In this document: positions 1 to 9,999 of the stretch, in pieces
Layout: the number at the start of each line of letters is the position of its first letter
Numbering within the stretch: the stretch's first letter is position 1
Assembly: GCA_013397075.1 (NCBI GenBank)
Contig: VWZS01000638.1
Location: 1,770,125-1,834,124, forward strand
Direction: 5' to 3'
From: Rhabdornis inornatus
Taxonomy: Eukaryota > Chordata > Aves > Passeriformes > Rhabdornithidae
Length of the DNA: 64,000 nucleotides
The notes under the pieces: generated by a model
Told to the model about the DNA's origin: nothing
The model's input: the letters and a program-made list of their open reading frames with translations, nothing else
Databases searched by the model: none
Program-made: the position numbers and the translations under genes

Positions 1-370
1 GCCCGCGCTCCCCGCCCCGCGCTCCCCGCCCCGCTCCGCGCCGCCCGGGCCGAGCGGCGGCGGGGCCGGCAGCACGCGAGGGGAGCGGGCACCTGCCCAA
101 GGAAAGGCGGGCGCGGCCGGGCGCGGCTAGAGGGGGACACACACACGGGGCGCTCTGGCTCGCCGCTCCATAATGCAGCGCGTATTACTCAGTACATTCA
201 GGGATTAGCTCGACTTGAAGTGTAGGGCGATTCTGCGTCTCCCTGCTCCTCGTCTCTTGGAAAGGGGAGAGGGAAGAAGCGCCCGCCCCGGTCGCCCCCA
301 CCTCGGCGCGTCCCAGCGCGCAGCAACTTCGAGCTCCCAAGCGAGAGAGCTCTTAGCGTGTCAGGCCGCA
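1..370. promoter_or_regulatory. CpG island, probable promoter
   Basis: The first 370 bases are very GC- and CpG-rich, unlike the AT-leaning remainder. A 14-bp unit containing CCCCGCCCC is repeated in tandem at 5-18 and 19-32, giving adjacent Sp1/KLF-type GC boxes, and CpGs continue to about 360. No TATA box is obvious, which fits a CpG-island promoter of a broadly expressed or developmental gene. The direction of transcription is not decided by the sequence: a plus-strand transcript could use the donor at 563, while a leftward transcript would leave the window at once. The island is probably cut by the window edge, so its true extent and gene are unknown. Confidence 0.75.
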
Positions 371-562
371 CAATGAGGGGCTAATTCCTGCTGCAAAAGG
401 CAAGTGGTGAAGAATCAATCGCAGGCTTTATACAGTCAAAAGGGATGATGGGCTTGGAGTTGCGAATTATTTTTTTTTTTAAGTTCCCTGCCCCAGTCTG
501 AATTTCTCCTGCTCCTTACCCCTGCCCTTTTAATAATCCCATGCAGGCGATTGCAGACTGAG
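200..562 (+). other. Candidate non-coding first exon
   Basis: A plus-strand transcript starting in the CpG island would meet a good splice donor, GAG|GTAAAG, at 562/563. An alternative GC-type donor, AAAAG|GCAAGT, lies at 399/400. The ATGs between 373 and 562 open only very short frames, so the exon would be 5' untranslated. The start given is nominal because no transcription start can be read. This is inference from splice consensus plus the CpG island; without transcript data it may equally be intergenic flank of a leftward gene. Confidence 0.3.
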
Positions 563-1000
563 GTAAAGCTATCATTTGTATGCGCCTAAAGATTAATTTC
601 CCCCATGTACCAACTCAACGGCATAGTTATCTCTTTAACAGGGAAAACAGTTTGGTTCCATTGTCGGGTTGCCAAGACTGCCTTTTGAGAAAGGGAGCCC
701 GGCTAGTCTCTGATCAAACTCAAAGGTTAGTTAAAAGACAAAAACAGCTGAAAATCTTCATGAATAATGCTGCTTCCCCGAGCCCAGTGTAGTGCAAGCG
801 CACATTTCAATGCCAGAGCATTTTGTTATGCTGCTCGCCTAAGTCAGAATTTCACAGAAAAGGCAGAGAAGAAAAGCTCCAACAATTAGAGGGGGCCTGT
901 CAGAAAACATTAACGCCTTCCTCGCCCAGCCTGTCAAGCGTGCTGGAAATAAAAAACGGGCATATCGAATCGCACCTCCACCCTCTGGAGCTGCAGGAGG
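400..1000. promoter_or_regulatory. Possible conserved promoter-proximal flank
   Basis: Immediately downstream of the CpG island the sequence turns AT-richer but keeps scattered CpGs and motifs such as a TCF/LEF-like ACTCAAAGG near 718 and several ATTA cores. This is typical of promoter-proximal regulatory sequence, but conservation cannot be tested here. The run of T at 470-480 is ordinary low complexity. The open frames at 580-792 and 823-1068 have no recognisable product. Confidence 0.3.
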
Positions 1001-1020
1001 GAGAGGGAGGGGGGTTAGGG
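999..1020 (+). other. G-quadruplex motif
   Basis: Four G-runs (999-1001, 1005-1007, 1009-1014 and 1018-1020) are separated by loops of 3, 1 and 3 bases, which satisfies the canonical G3+N1-7 pattern on the plus strand. It lies about 600 bp downstream of the CpG island, where such motifs are common. Function is not implied. Confidence 0.7.
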
Positions 1021-1200
1021 ACAGAGGCGGAAAGTGAGAGAGACAAATGGATAGGCCCAGGCAGTTAACAGTCCCCTTCTTTGCAGTTCATCCAAAAGCT
1101 GGAAAAAGAAGGCGAAAGGACCTGCAGCTGGATGTTCTCGCTTGATATTCATCCTTCTGTTTCATGCACCAAAACTATATTTGTTCTCAGGACCATTGCA

Positions 1201-1234
1201 CAAACACACACACGGGCAGGCACACACTCACACC
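1201..1234. repeat. (CA)n-rich microsatellite
   Basis: Interrupted CA dinucleotide tract. It explains the Thr/His-rich translations in this area. Confidence 0.7.
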
Positions 1235-1239
1235 ATCCC

Positions 1240-4200
1240 TTTACACCTTCAACCCTTTCCTGCATCAGCCCTGCAAAGCACATGAGGTACCTGGTGTAAC
1301 AGCAGCCTGGCAAAGCTGTCACTGCTTTCTGCTTTCTTCTCCCACCAGTCTCATTTCTAAGTTTACATGTCTGTAACCATGCAGATGTCCAGTGTGGCCA
1401 ACGTGCAGCTGGGCTGAAGGACCTCATGTCAGAGAAGCTGTGTTCATGTATAGCACCAGAGCTATCTTACTCTTTAGAATTTCTTAGGAAAATCTGTTTC
1501 AAATGTACAGTTTTAACTAGCCAGATCAACTACCCGTATGCTCAAGTACTTTTCCCTAGCTAAATACCTACCGACAAGGACACTAAAATATTCAAAGCTT
1601 CCCCTGCACTGATGTTGATTTCTGTAAGTGAACATCTAGACTTTGCCTTTCCTGGCCAAAGCACAATTTTACCAGTCATTCAAATAACAAAGGAGCTCTG
1701 GTTCATCTCTTACTGTGAGCAAAACCTCAGACCATCACTTAAATTCTTTGTTTTCTTTTGCCTTTGTTGCTTTTGTTGTCTCATTGCAAATACATGTATA
1801 TGTTAATAACTGATAAGGAGCAGATCAGCACTGAGCAGCTTCTATATTCAGCCTTCTGCTGGGTGAGAAAGAGTGGGGGAGATTACTGCTGTGCATTGTA
1901 GTGTTCATATAGGGGTTGAAAAAATTAAATTCCAGCAAAATACAAAGCAACTGAAGGAAAAGAGTACCTCCAACCCTCCAATTTGAGGCATTCTGGGGGC
2001 TATATCTGTAAAGGGGTACAGCAACATAGTTCAGACAGCATGTGAAAGACAGACTGCCCATGGTTAGAGAGCTGTGTGATCCCTACATCCTGTAGGAAGG
2101 AAGCTCTTACTTTGGGGACAGGTACCCCAGCCCTCTGTCCCATGCACTCCCTGGAGCAGCACGGTACATCCAGGCAAAATGGTACTTGCTGCTCCCCTTC
2201 AGAGAAGGCAGGGATCTTCTGTGGCTTTGGAGACAGATATGTCCCTTGAAGGATGCACACAAAAGAAAAGCCTCACAGAGAGCTGGGAACTTTCATTGGC
2301 TCTGACACTTCTGTCCTGGAGAAACGCAAGAAACAGCTAGGAGAGGGGAGAAGTTTCAAGAGATACTTTTTCTCCCTCTATCTGGCTACCTGGTACTTAC
2401 TATTCTAATTACAGAGGGGTAAGATGGGTAAAAATGCAGGCATGGGAAACTAAAGGTGTTGATCATGGACTGAAGCTATCTAGATTCATTGCTAGTTATG
2501 ACTTTGTCCTGACTTAATCCGTTTTAGCCTGAGATCCACAAGTGCTAAACAGAGACCATCAGTAGTTCCTCACAGATATGGGATATGCAGCACTGGGAGA
2601 ACATGAGAAAACTGGCAAGAGAGAGGGGCTCTCTGATCCAGACTCTGCTTTGTGCAAGGTGCTGTGGGAAAAGCCAGTGTATACTAATAGTCTGACTTAT
2701 TTTTCTTGGGGGGCACACAACTCATGTTTCCTTTTATCCCACTGCAAACAGGATTCAATCCAGTTTTTTGTCTTTACCTAACACTCAGAAAAGGACAGTT
2801 ACATGTCCTAAAACATCAGAGTAAACATCTGTAAGTTGCTTAGGAGTAAAATTCCTTTGAAAATGTTACCCAACAAACCATGTCTTTCAATCTTCTCTTA
2901 GACCCTGTAAACATCTACAGCAGTCAGTTGCAAAGTTTTCTGCTGGTCGCTCCTGCTTTGCACAAACATGTAGCTTTCTTGGTTTCTGCTTCTATATATT
3001 CCAAATAGCACTGGGGAAGGAAAGGTAAACTTGACAAAGGCCCCCTGTAACCAGCCCCAGTGGCATAATCCAGGCCTTTGCTACAGGGGAGGGGAATTGC
3101 CTTCCAAAATGGAGCCCAAACTCATTTGGTTTGATTTCACACAAGCAGATCACAGAAAGAGCAGAGGTTCCAATTTTGGGATGGAGTCCTCCTCCCTCCC
3201 CATGAGTCACAGCACTCTCTGCTCACTCTCCCCTCCTGCTGCTGGCCACAGCTTGGAGCTATTTTAATTTGCACTTTCTGGACTGTCAGGGCTATATTAC
3301 TCTGGAACAGGAAAGGAAAAGCCCCATATTGGTAAAGTGTGAAATGTGGTTTTGACTGAAAAGGGAAGCCATTTCGACATGATTATACCATGACAGTACA
3401 GATTAAAACCCTGCCATATGGCCTAAGATAGGTTTGTTCTTACTTTCAGGTAACAACGCATTGCTAATTAAGCGGTGATGACATTTCCAAATGAAAAAGA
3501 AAAAAAGAAAAAGAAAAGCTACCTGTATGTGAAATAGACAGTCAAGAGAAGGGAAGACATCAATCGGTGCTCATGATAGTGGAAATCAGCTCCTTTTTAT
3601 CACTGTGGTTTGCTCTGAATAGGAGAGAATTTGTTTGATTTGTTATTGAGTAAACAATAATTCATGTGTGCACTTGTAGATGTGAATACAGTGCTCCTGA
3701 AAGGCAGCTGACTGACAGTGCGGGAGAGCAAAGTCCTGCCTCACATCCAGGACAAACACAGCCTGGGCAACAGCACAGAGAGGTTCCCCATCCTGCTTGC
3801 CAAGGGCCTGCAAGAGGGTGATGGAGGTTTCCCTGAGCAGGGCAGGAAGCCAGCCCGCCTCCTAAATGGCAGTCACATTTAAGGACGTACTTTAGTGTCC
3901 CTGTACTGGAGATCTTTGCTTTTGCATCTCAGGGGATACAGCAGCAAATGATGATAGAACCAGCTGACACAAAACCCACAGTCCTGCCTACTTCCACTAC
4001 TGTGTCTCTGTGGGATAGCAGTAGCTTTAAGACAGTAAATGGAATACTATCAACCTATTGGTTTACAAGCAAAGGGTCACTTTAACCACTAATAACCAGC
4101 CATTTGAAACTTTCAGATGAAGGGCGTTCCTTAAAGACCTAAGACTTTTACTCGCACATATATGTGTGTATATATTCCTCCATGCCATACAGACTCCATT

Positions 4201-4830
4201 TGGAGTAGCTGATTCAAAAGTCTGAAAAATAGGCAGTGGGATACACTTTGCTTCATCTTGTTTTAAGTTTCATAGCAAACCACATTTTAGGTTACTCTAA
4301 TGTGCATCATATGGGCCTACCTAGTTATGAGCCCTGACTTAGCAAAGACACTTACAGTGCCTATGGAAAAAAAAAATAAAAGAGGCACAATTTCCACACT
4401 TTCAGAGTATCACTTCCACCTCTTACTGGCTGTGTTGCTGCTCAGATGAACTCCAGAGTCTCCTGTGGTTCTCATAGGTTCTGCATGCTCAATGATTTGA
4501 AGTTGGAATTTACCAGCCAATTAATTGGTCCTAGACAGATGTCTGTCCATGGGTGAGCCAACACTTTATACTTTTTGCTTTCATTTTTGCTTCCTTTTCT
4601 TCTTCCTCTTTGGCCTCCTACTTCTCATATCTAGGGCTGCACCAGTTTGAGAGTTATGCCTGAACCAGCTTCCAGGGTAAATACCCATTTGCAAACATCT
4701 TCATGTAGACATTCTCACAACTCTCACTAGCACAGTATATTGAGAACAAGTGTGGGTTGAAAGGAGACCAGGAAACCAAGAAGAAAGCACAGATGAAGAC
4801 TTCGGAAGTATCTAATAGCAGGTACTACCT
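1240..4830. other. Non-coding stretch, nothing recognised
   Basis: Mostly unique AT-leaning sequence. An A/G-rich low-complexity patch lies at 3,490-3,520. A good 3' splice-site look-alike at 3,449 (TTACTTTCAG) is followed by a short CpG-bearing stretch with a TAATTA core (3,450-3,490) that might be conserved. No transposon, RNA gene or convincing exon was seen. Confidence 0.5.
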
Positions 4831-4832
4831 AC

Positions 4833-4935
4833 CTGAATCCCAAATGCCCTTGCTCTTCACAAAGGTTTGGGTTCTGCCCCTTAGGGACTTGCTAGTGAGG
4901 ATGGTGGCCAACTTCTGCCTCTGAGGCCAGCAAAC
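4833..4935 (-). other. Candidate exon, minus strand
   Basis: Read leftward, a 3' splice site (TTATTTTCTACAG) ends at 4,936 and the interval closes with a strong donor, CAG|GTAGGT, at 4,833/4,832. The 103 bp keep one frame open, which would give 34 codons rich in Lys, Arg and Thr and end in phase 1; the frame stops shortly beyond the donor. The product is not recognised. It lies downstream of the possible terminal exon at 7,010-7,183, so it would belong to another transcript or isoform, or be a pseudo-exon. Confidence 0.2.
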
Positions 4936-4939
4936 CTGT

Positions 4940-7000
4940 AGAAAATAACGCTGGGTAAACATGCTGGCAACTGTCTCTACATGTGCAGAAAGGAGGATGA
5001 CATGGACTTGCAGTGTCAGAGGATGCAGTGTAAGATGCTGTGGCAGAAAGTCACAGAAGCCATGACAGGGAGAGGAGACCCTACCAAACAGTAGTGCTGT
5101 GTACAGCACAGAGCAGGGTTCTGATCAGTAAAATGGGAACATATAGAAAGAGCAATGCTGAGCAGATCCTCCTGGCACCCCAGGAGACTATTCCATAGCA
5201 GTCAGCAGCATGCCAGGGCTCCCGCAGGTCCCTCTTCTTGTGTTCATGCATATGTCAGAAAGATGTGTTTGTGCAAGTAGAGAAGCTTGTAGAGAAGGCT
5301 GGCAGGAGTGTGAAACAAATACAGGAGGATAATAGCCTTATCCTTAATTCTGCTATTTGGTCTCTATCTGAAGGCAGATGTATTTTCATACATATTTTCA
5401 CCTTCTCCAAGACCCTGTGGCAATCACTGTGAAGAGACTACAATGTAAGGAAAAACAGAAATAAAATAGCTGCTGGAGAAAGCAGTGAGCAAACCTCCTT
5501 CCCTTCTCCTCTGCTCCAAGTTAAATGTCAGAAGACCACTGCAGCCCCGGGGCAGGTGATGAGGACAATGACAGATCCAAGAGGGGAAACTTTGCTCAGT
5601 CTGGATTGTCCCTTGGCTTCTCTGCATGGCCAACCCCCGTCTTCTTGGCACTTCACTTTTAGTTACCACTACTCCTCTCTCTCTGTGTGGAGAACTGCTA
5701 CTGACCAATGGAGCATTTATAAATAGAACAATGTTTAATTAACACAACAGTAGGACAGACTTGTTGAAATACTTCCCAGACAGCAGGCAAGAGTCCTGAC
5801 AAGGAGACTATTATGGGAATTTTAATGAATCCTTCCAGAGTGGGACAGCTTCCATACACCTACATTGCAATGACTAATTTTGTTTGTGAAAATTGTATTG
5901 GTAAATGATGCAGAGTGACAATAAAGTTGGGGACCAGCAAACTGAATAAAGTCACTGAGTGACTGTGTGAAATACTGCCTACAGACAGAGCAGAGTGCTT
6001 ACTAAATGCAGTGCAGTCATGGGTCTGTAGCTGCCCAAAAGCCCAGCTACAAATGGAGTTTGCATAAGGCAAGCAAAGAAGCAATTAAATAACCCAAACA
6101 AGGATCTAGCTGTGCCAGATGACACCACAGCATGAAAGGAAGCAGGGGCTGAGCAACTACTTCTGTGAGACACAACCAGGAGCATGTGCCTTATTAACAC
6201 TACTGTTAAATGCATGCCTGCTAGCTGCTGCTACTGTAATCGAGCCCACTCACAGATATCCTTGCCATCTCCCTTTCTAAGAAAACAGCAGATTAAAATT
6301 GACTGCCACAGTGTTGGGCCTTGTAAGGTTCCCACCTAAGATACAGCAGCCTACTTCTTCTAACAGGCATGTGAGAAATGTGTATCAGGAGGCACTGGAA
6401 GGACAAGGTGTATGATATCAGTGCATTCCCTTGAGCTCACCTCCTCCTAACTCTGTAAGCTTTTCTCACTCCTCTAGCAGAGACATTGTACACCATCGGT
6501 AACCCAGGGGCTGTAATCAGTAAGTACTAATGAGCTCAGAATTTCAGAAAGAGCCTTTTAACCTTAAAAACCCTAAGAAACAAAGCTCCCAGGAAGGCAC
6601 TCTGCAATTACAAAAGCGTTATACTCAGATTTTCCAGTTCAGCTCTCCATTGCTGTGCTGTACGGACAGTAGCCAGCAAGAGATTCTCTGCAGGCCCTGT
6701 TCTTCTGACTTCATTGTTATACATCTGAGGTTCTTTTTCCCCAAAGATCCAGATTTTAATGAATGGATTCAAGATATGCCTTATCTATCCAGATTCTGGG
6801 CACCACCAGTTTCCTTCTCTGAGTTTGCCATTTTCTCTTCCTTACAGGCATGTCACAGTTTTTTTCTGGAGTACAAATTAGGTGAATGCACACTGACTAC
6901 TGAAATATGTTGCAATGCATTCCAAACAAAACAGTGTTGGAAGGTGAGCTTGGAATGGAAGTGCATGCTAGAATAGTAAGAAGAACAGTAAAATAAAGAT
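4940..7000. other. Non-coding stretch, nothing recognised
   Basis: Unique sequence without clear repeats. An ATTAAA on the minus strand at 6,755-6,760 could serve as a polyadenylation signal about 250 nt beyond the stop at 7,010, if that exon is real. A 148-codon plus-strand frame at 6,530-6,976 has no domain-like features and is attributed to chance. Confidence 0.45.
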
Positions 7001-7009
7001 TTTGGTGCA

Positions 7010-7183
7010 TTACTTCAAAAATTCAGGAGCAAAATAATCTCTGAATTGTTGGCCTTTACGATGATGTACACACAGCTGACCAAGAAAGTCAACAAAATTA
7101 TTGCTGAAAACTTCAGTAACACATAAGGATTTCACAGAACTGGAGTCAAACTCTGCAAACTGCTTGCCATAAGCTTTGGTTTG
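7010..7183 (-). CDS. Candidate terminal coding exon, minus strand
   Basis: Read leftward, a very good 3' splice site (CATATCTTTTCCTCAG) ends at 7,184. It is followed in phase 0 by 57 open codons and a TAA at 7,010-7,012. The predicted peptide begins QTKAYGKQF and ends RDYFAPEFLK; it is mixed-charge and not low-complexity, as expected of a globular protein end. A weak donor, GAA|GTAATG at 7,014, would be an alternative to termination. Its phase-0 entry fits the phase-0 exit of the candidate exon at 40,152-40,355. A minus-strand ATTAAA at 6,755 could end the transcript. The protein family is not recognised; chance cannot be excluded. Confidence 0.3.
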   Translation of the reverse strand, partial: QTKAYGKQFAEFDSSSVKSLCVTEVFSNNFVDFLGQLCVHHRKGQQFRDYFAPEFLK

Positions 7184-7299
7184 CTGAGGAAAAGATATGA
7201 AGAAGGAGAGAATATGTTTTTCTACGGCTACAGATGCTGCATTCAGAGGTGCAGGTTGCAAAAACATTGATTAATTTTTATCCACACGCATCTGTTTCC

Positions 7300-7590
7300 T
7301 GTTGAATTCTTCCTTCTGCATAATGTGGAGTCTTGCCTGTCAGATTAACGCAATGCTTCACCCCCGGACAAAAGTGCTGGCCTCTGACAAATCCATCTAG
7401 AGCACACCTAGCTCCATCGGTGGGCATATTATAAAAGGTAATGAGCTTGACACCCCCCAGCTCCAGCTGCTGCAGCAGCGTGTAATGAGCCCTGCTCTAT
7501 GGGCTCCGACACTCGCACTGAAACACCATTGAGAACTGAGACAGCATGCCACTGAATTTAATTTACTGCTTAGCATCAGCTGGCCCCAGA
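7300..7590. promoter_or_regulatory. Candidate conserved non-coding element
   Basis: This stretch holds several isolated CpGs, an E-box-rich CAGCTGCTGCAGCAG block near 7,470, TAATGAG cores and a GATTAACG motif, in otherwise AT-leaning DNA. Retained CpGs and dense motif-like words are typical of constrained enhancers. No frame is open across it. Conservation is inferred from sequence texture only. Confidence 0.4.
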
Positions 7591-7599
7591 TGATGGAAG

Positions 7600-9630
7600 G
7601 TCATCTGTATGGAGGGTCAAGTGGGATAAAAAGCTCCAAATCTCCCTTCTGCCCAAGGGCTTAGAGCTGGTGAGCCCCAGGGCAGGCAGGCACAGACCTG
7701 ATGGTGGCATGTTGGCTGAGCCGGCTCCACAGGCAGATTCCTTTGGAGCATCTGCTCTCCCAGATGAGGAATCCCTCCCATTAATCATATCCCACCAGCA
7801 TTTTCACAGAAATTTTGAGAAAATCCAATACAATAGGCCAGGTTCCTTGGAGGAGTTAGTCTGCCATTGTAGGTATTTCTTTTCTGATGGAGTAACTTTC
7901 CTACCTTCATAACAACACATTACACTTTATTTTGCTTGTAAGGTATCAAGAATTTTCAGATCATAAAGTACCATCATTCTGTTTCAAGAAAGTGAAGCTG
8001 GAGGGAAAGTTTGAGTAGCCAAAAAGGGCCAATGCCAGAGGTAGAAGGAAAAAATAACAAAAGGGAAGCACAGGGTGATACTACCTTCAGTATGGTACGG
8101 CTTGAGGATGTGAGGAGCCAAGGCAGTAATATTGTATTTAATTCCTTACAGAGATTTTTTCTGCCATGACATAAATATGTTACTAGTGACACTAAGCTTT
8201 GGGTGTATATAAAGTTAAACCCAGTCAATGAGAAAATTTAAAAAATTCATTTGTTATGTTCAACCTAAGAGCTGGACCTGCCTCTGCTGAGGGACTAACA
8301 AGTCATCCCATGCTCCAGAAGATTATGATCCTGGGAGAGCAGAACTGAGAAACACAGGTCTGGCAGGGAATAGGGGCTATTTCCCACTGAGAAGATGGGT
8401 AATGGTCTTTAAGGATGTCCCATACTTAAACCCAGAGATGTGACTATGCAGTAAGAAACAGCACAGCCAGATTCAGGCCTCTGAAAAGCATAAAGATGCT
8501 AATGGGGATGGGGGCCTAGGGCATGGTGTGCTCCAGGCAATTTCTGCATCTGCTCTTCAAAGACACAGCTATTGAATCCAATGAGACCACCTGAGGAGTA
8601 GGAAACCTTCCTGAGAGAGCAACACAGGCAGAATCAGATACCCAGGGAGTGTAATATAGGTCTTTAAAAATTTGCCTCACTGTGTGGTGGCAGGTGTCTC
8701 GCTGGTTTCTTTGCCTCACTCCCGCTCACATGTCTGTACTGCACAGTGCATGTGCTTGGCTTGATGCAGCCCTTATGTGTGCATGTTCTTCTGCTGCTTA
8801 CAGGACACCAGAGACTTGGGACAGGCCACAGACACACACGTGGGGCTGGCAGGGCCCAAAGACAGAGCTGCACAGCTACCTCCATGTGGGCAGGCTGTGC
8901 GGCACAAAGGCAGGTACCATCTCTCTGCCCGCATACTGGTACTGCAAAGACATATTTATGCCCCAAATGTTTCCCTTTCTTTAGATATTGCCATCTCTTC
9001 CAGTGCAGACAAAGACCTGTTGTGAGACTATGCTCCTTTTCTGTGCAGATGACAGGTGGGAACGGAGGTTTGATATAAATATACCCTGGTCTAAAGTGGA
9101 TCGGGAGCAAGATCTGGCCTAATTTTCCACCCTGAACAAACAATTTTGCTTAGCTCAAAACTTTTTCTAAATAGAATAAGCTCAATTAAGAAAACCACAA
9201 CAGCAGAACTTTTAAAAAATACCATCGTTATTGTTCATGTGGGTTTTGGGTGGGCTGTGGAAATTGATTTACGAGTCAACCACTTTTCTCTTTTCTTGCC
9301 ATCTCTCGCTTGAGTGGTTTGTAGGCCTTGGCCCTTTCTTTCACTCAAGGAGAATAAGGTTGTCTATGGAAGAGGTCAGCATTTCAAATTGGTGGAGTTC
9401 AACTGCACAAATGACATAGAACTGACAAGAAAAGACAGGGGGTTTGGAGGTCATAGACTGCATAGGTCCTGGTTAGGGTTTTTGCTTTGTGATGGGACCT
9501 GGCACCAAAATGAATTAAATAACAGGCTTAAGGACTATTGAGGGAGGGCTGAATGCAAATCAAAGATAAGTAGAAGTTTTCTTTCCTAAAAGGGGAATAA
9601 TTTTTTTCCTTACCTCCCCCTTTCCATATC
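7600..9630. other. Non-coding stretch with GC-richer patch
   Basis: A moderately GC-rich patch at 8,650-8,960 gives overlapping chance frames on both strands. A strong donor look-alike on the minus strand (GAG|GTAAGG, edge 9,614) has no partnering acceptor. No repeat or gene was recognised. Confidence 0.45.
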
Positions 9631-9639
9631 TGCACAGGC

Positions 9640-9990
9640 AAGGTCTGCATGTTAAACATGATTTAGCAGGCATTATTCTGGAGCCTTTTCATCAGGTTTC
9701 TGCAGTGATTGCCTATCTTGGCCTATGATTAATGATCTGCTGTGCAATTTGGAGGCTATAATGACTCAACAATCCACACACAAACTATATAGTCGCATTC
9801 CTTTTGCAGATTTGCCAAGCTGTTACCAAGGGGCCCACAACCAAGCAGGATTGTTAGAGAGATAGCTAAACATTTCTGCAAATGCCATTCTGCCCTTATC
9901 TTGCTGAGAAGTGCATTGGGCAGCAGGCTCATTTACAAAATTCAAAGCCTAGATTTTAGCGGTTCCTTTAAAAAAAACCCTGGACTGAAA
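9640..9990. promoter_or_regulatory. Candidate conserved non-coding element
   Basis: A compact block with a perfect AP-1 core TGACTCA at 9,762-9,768, a GATTAATGATC word near 9,727, paired ATTTGC/GCAAAT-like words and isolated CpGs in an AT-rich setting. It contains no open frame and no repeat. The enhancer call is inference from composition and motif density. Confidence 0.35.
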
Positions 9991-9999
9991 TAATCATTA

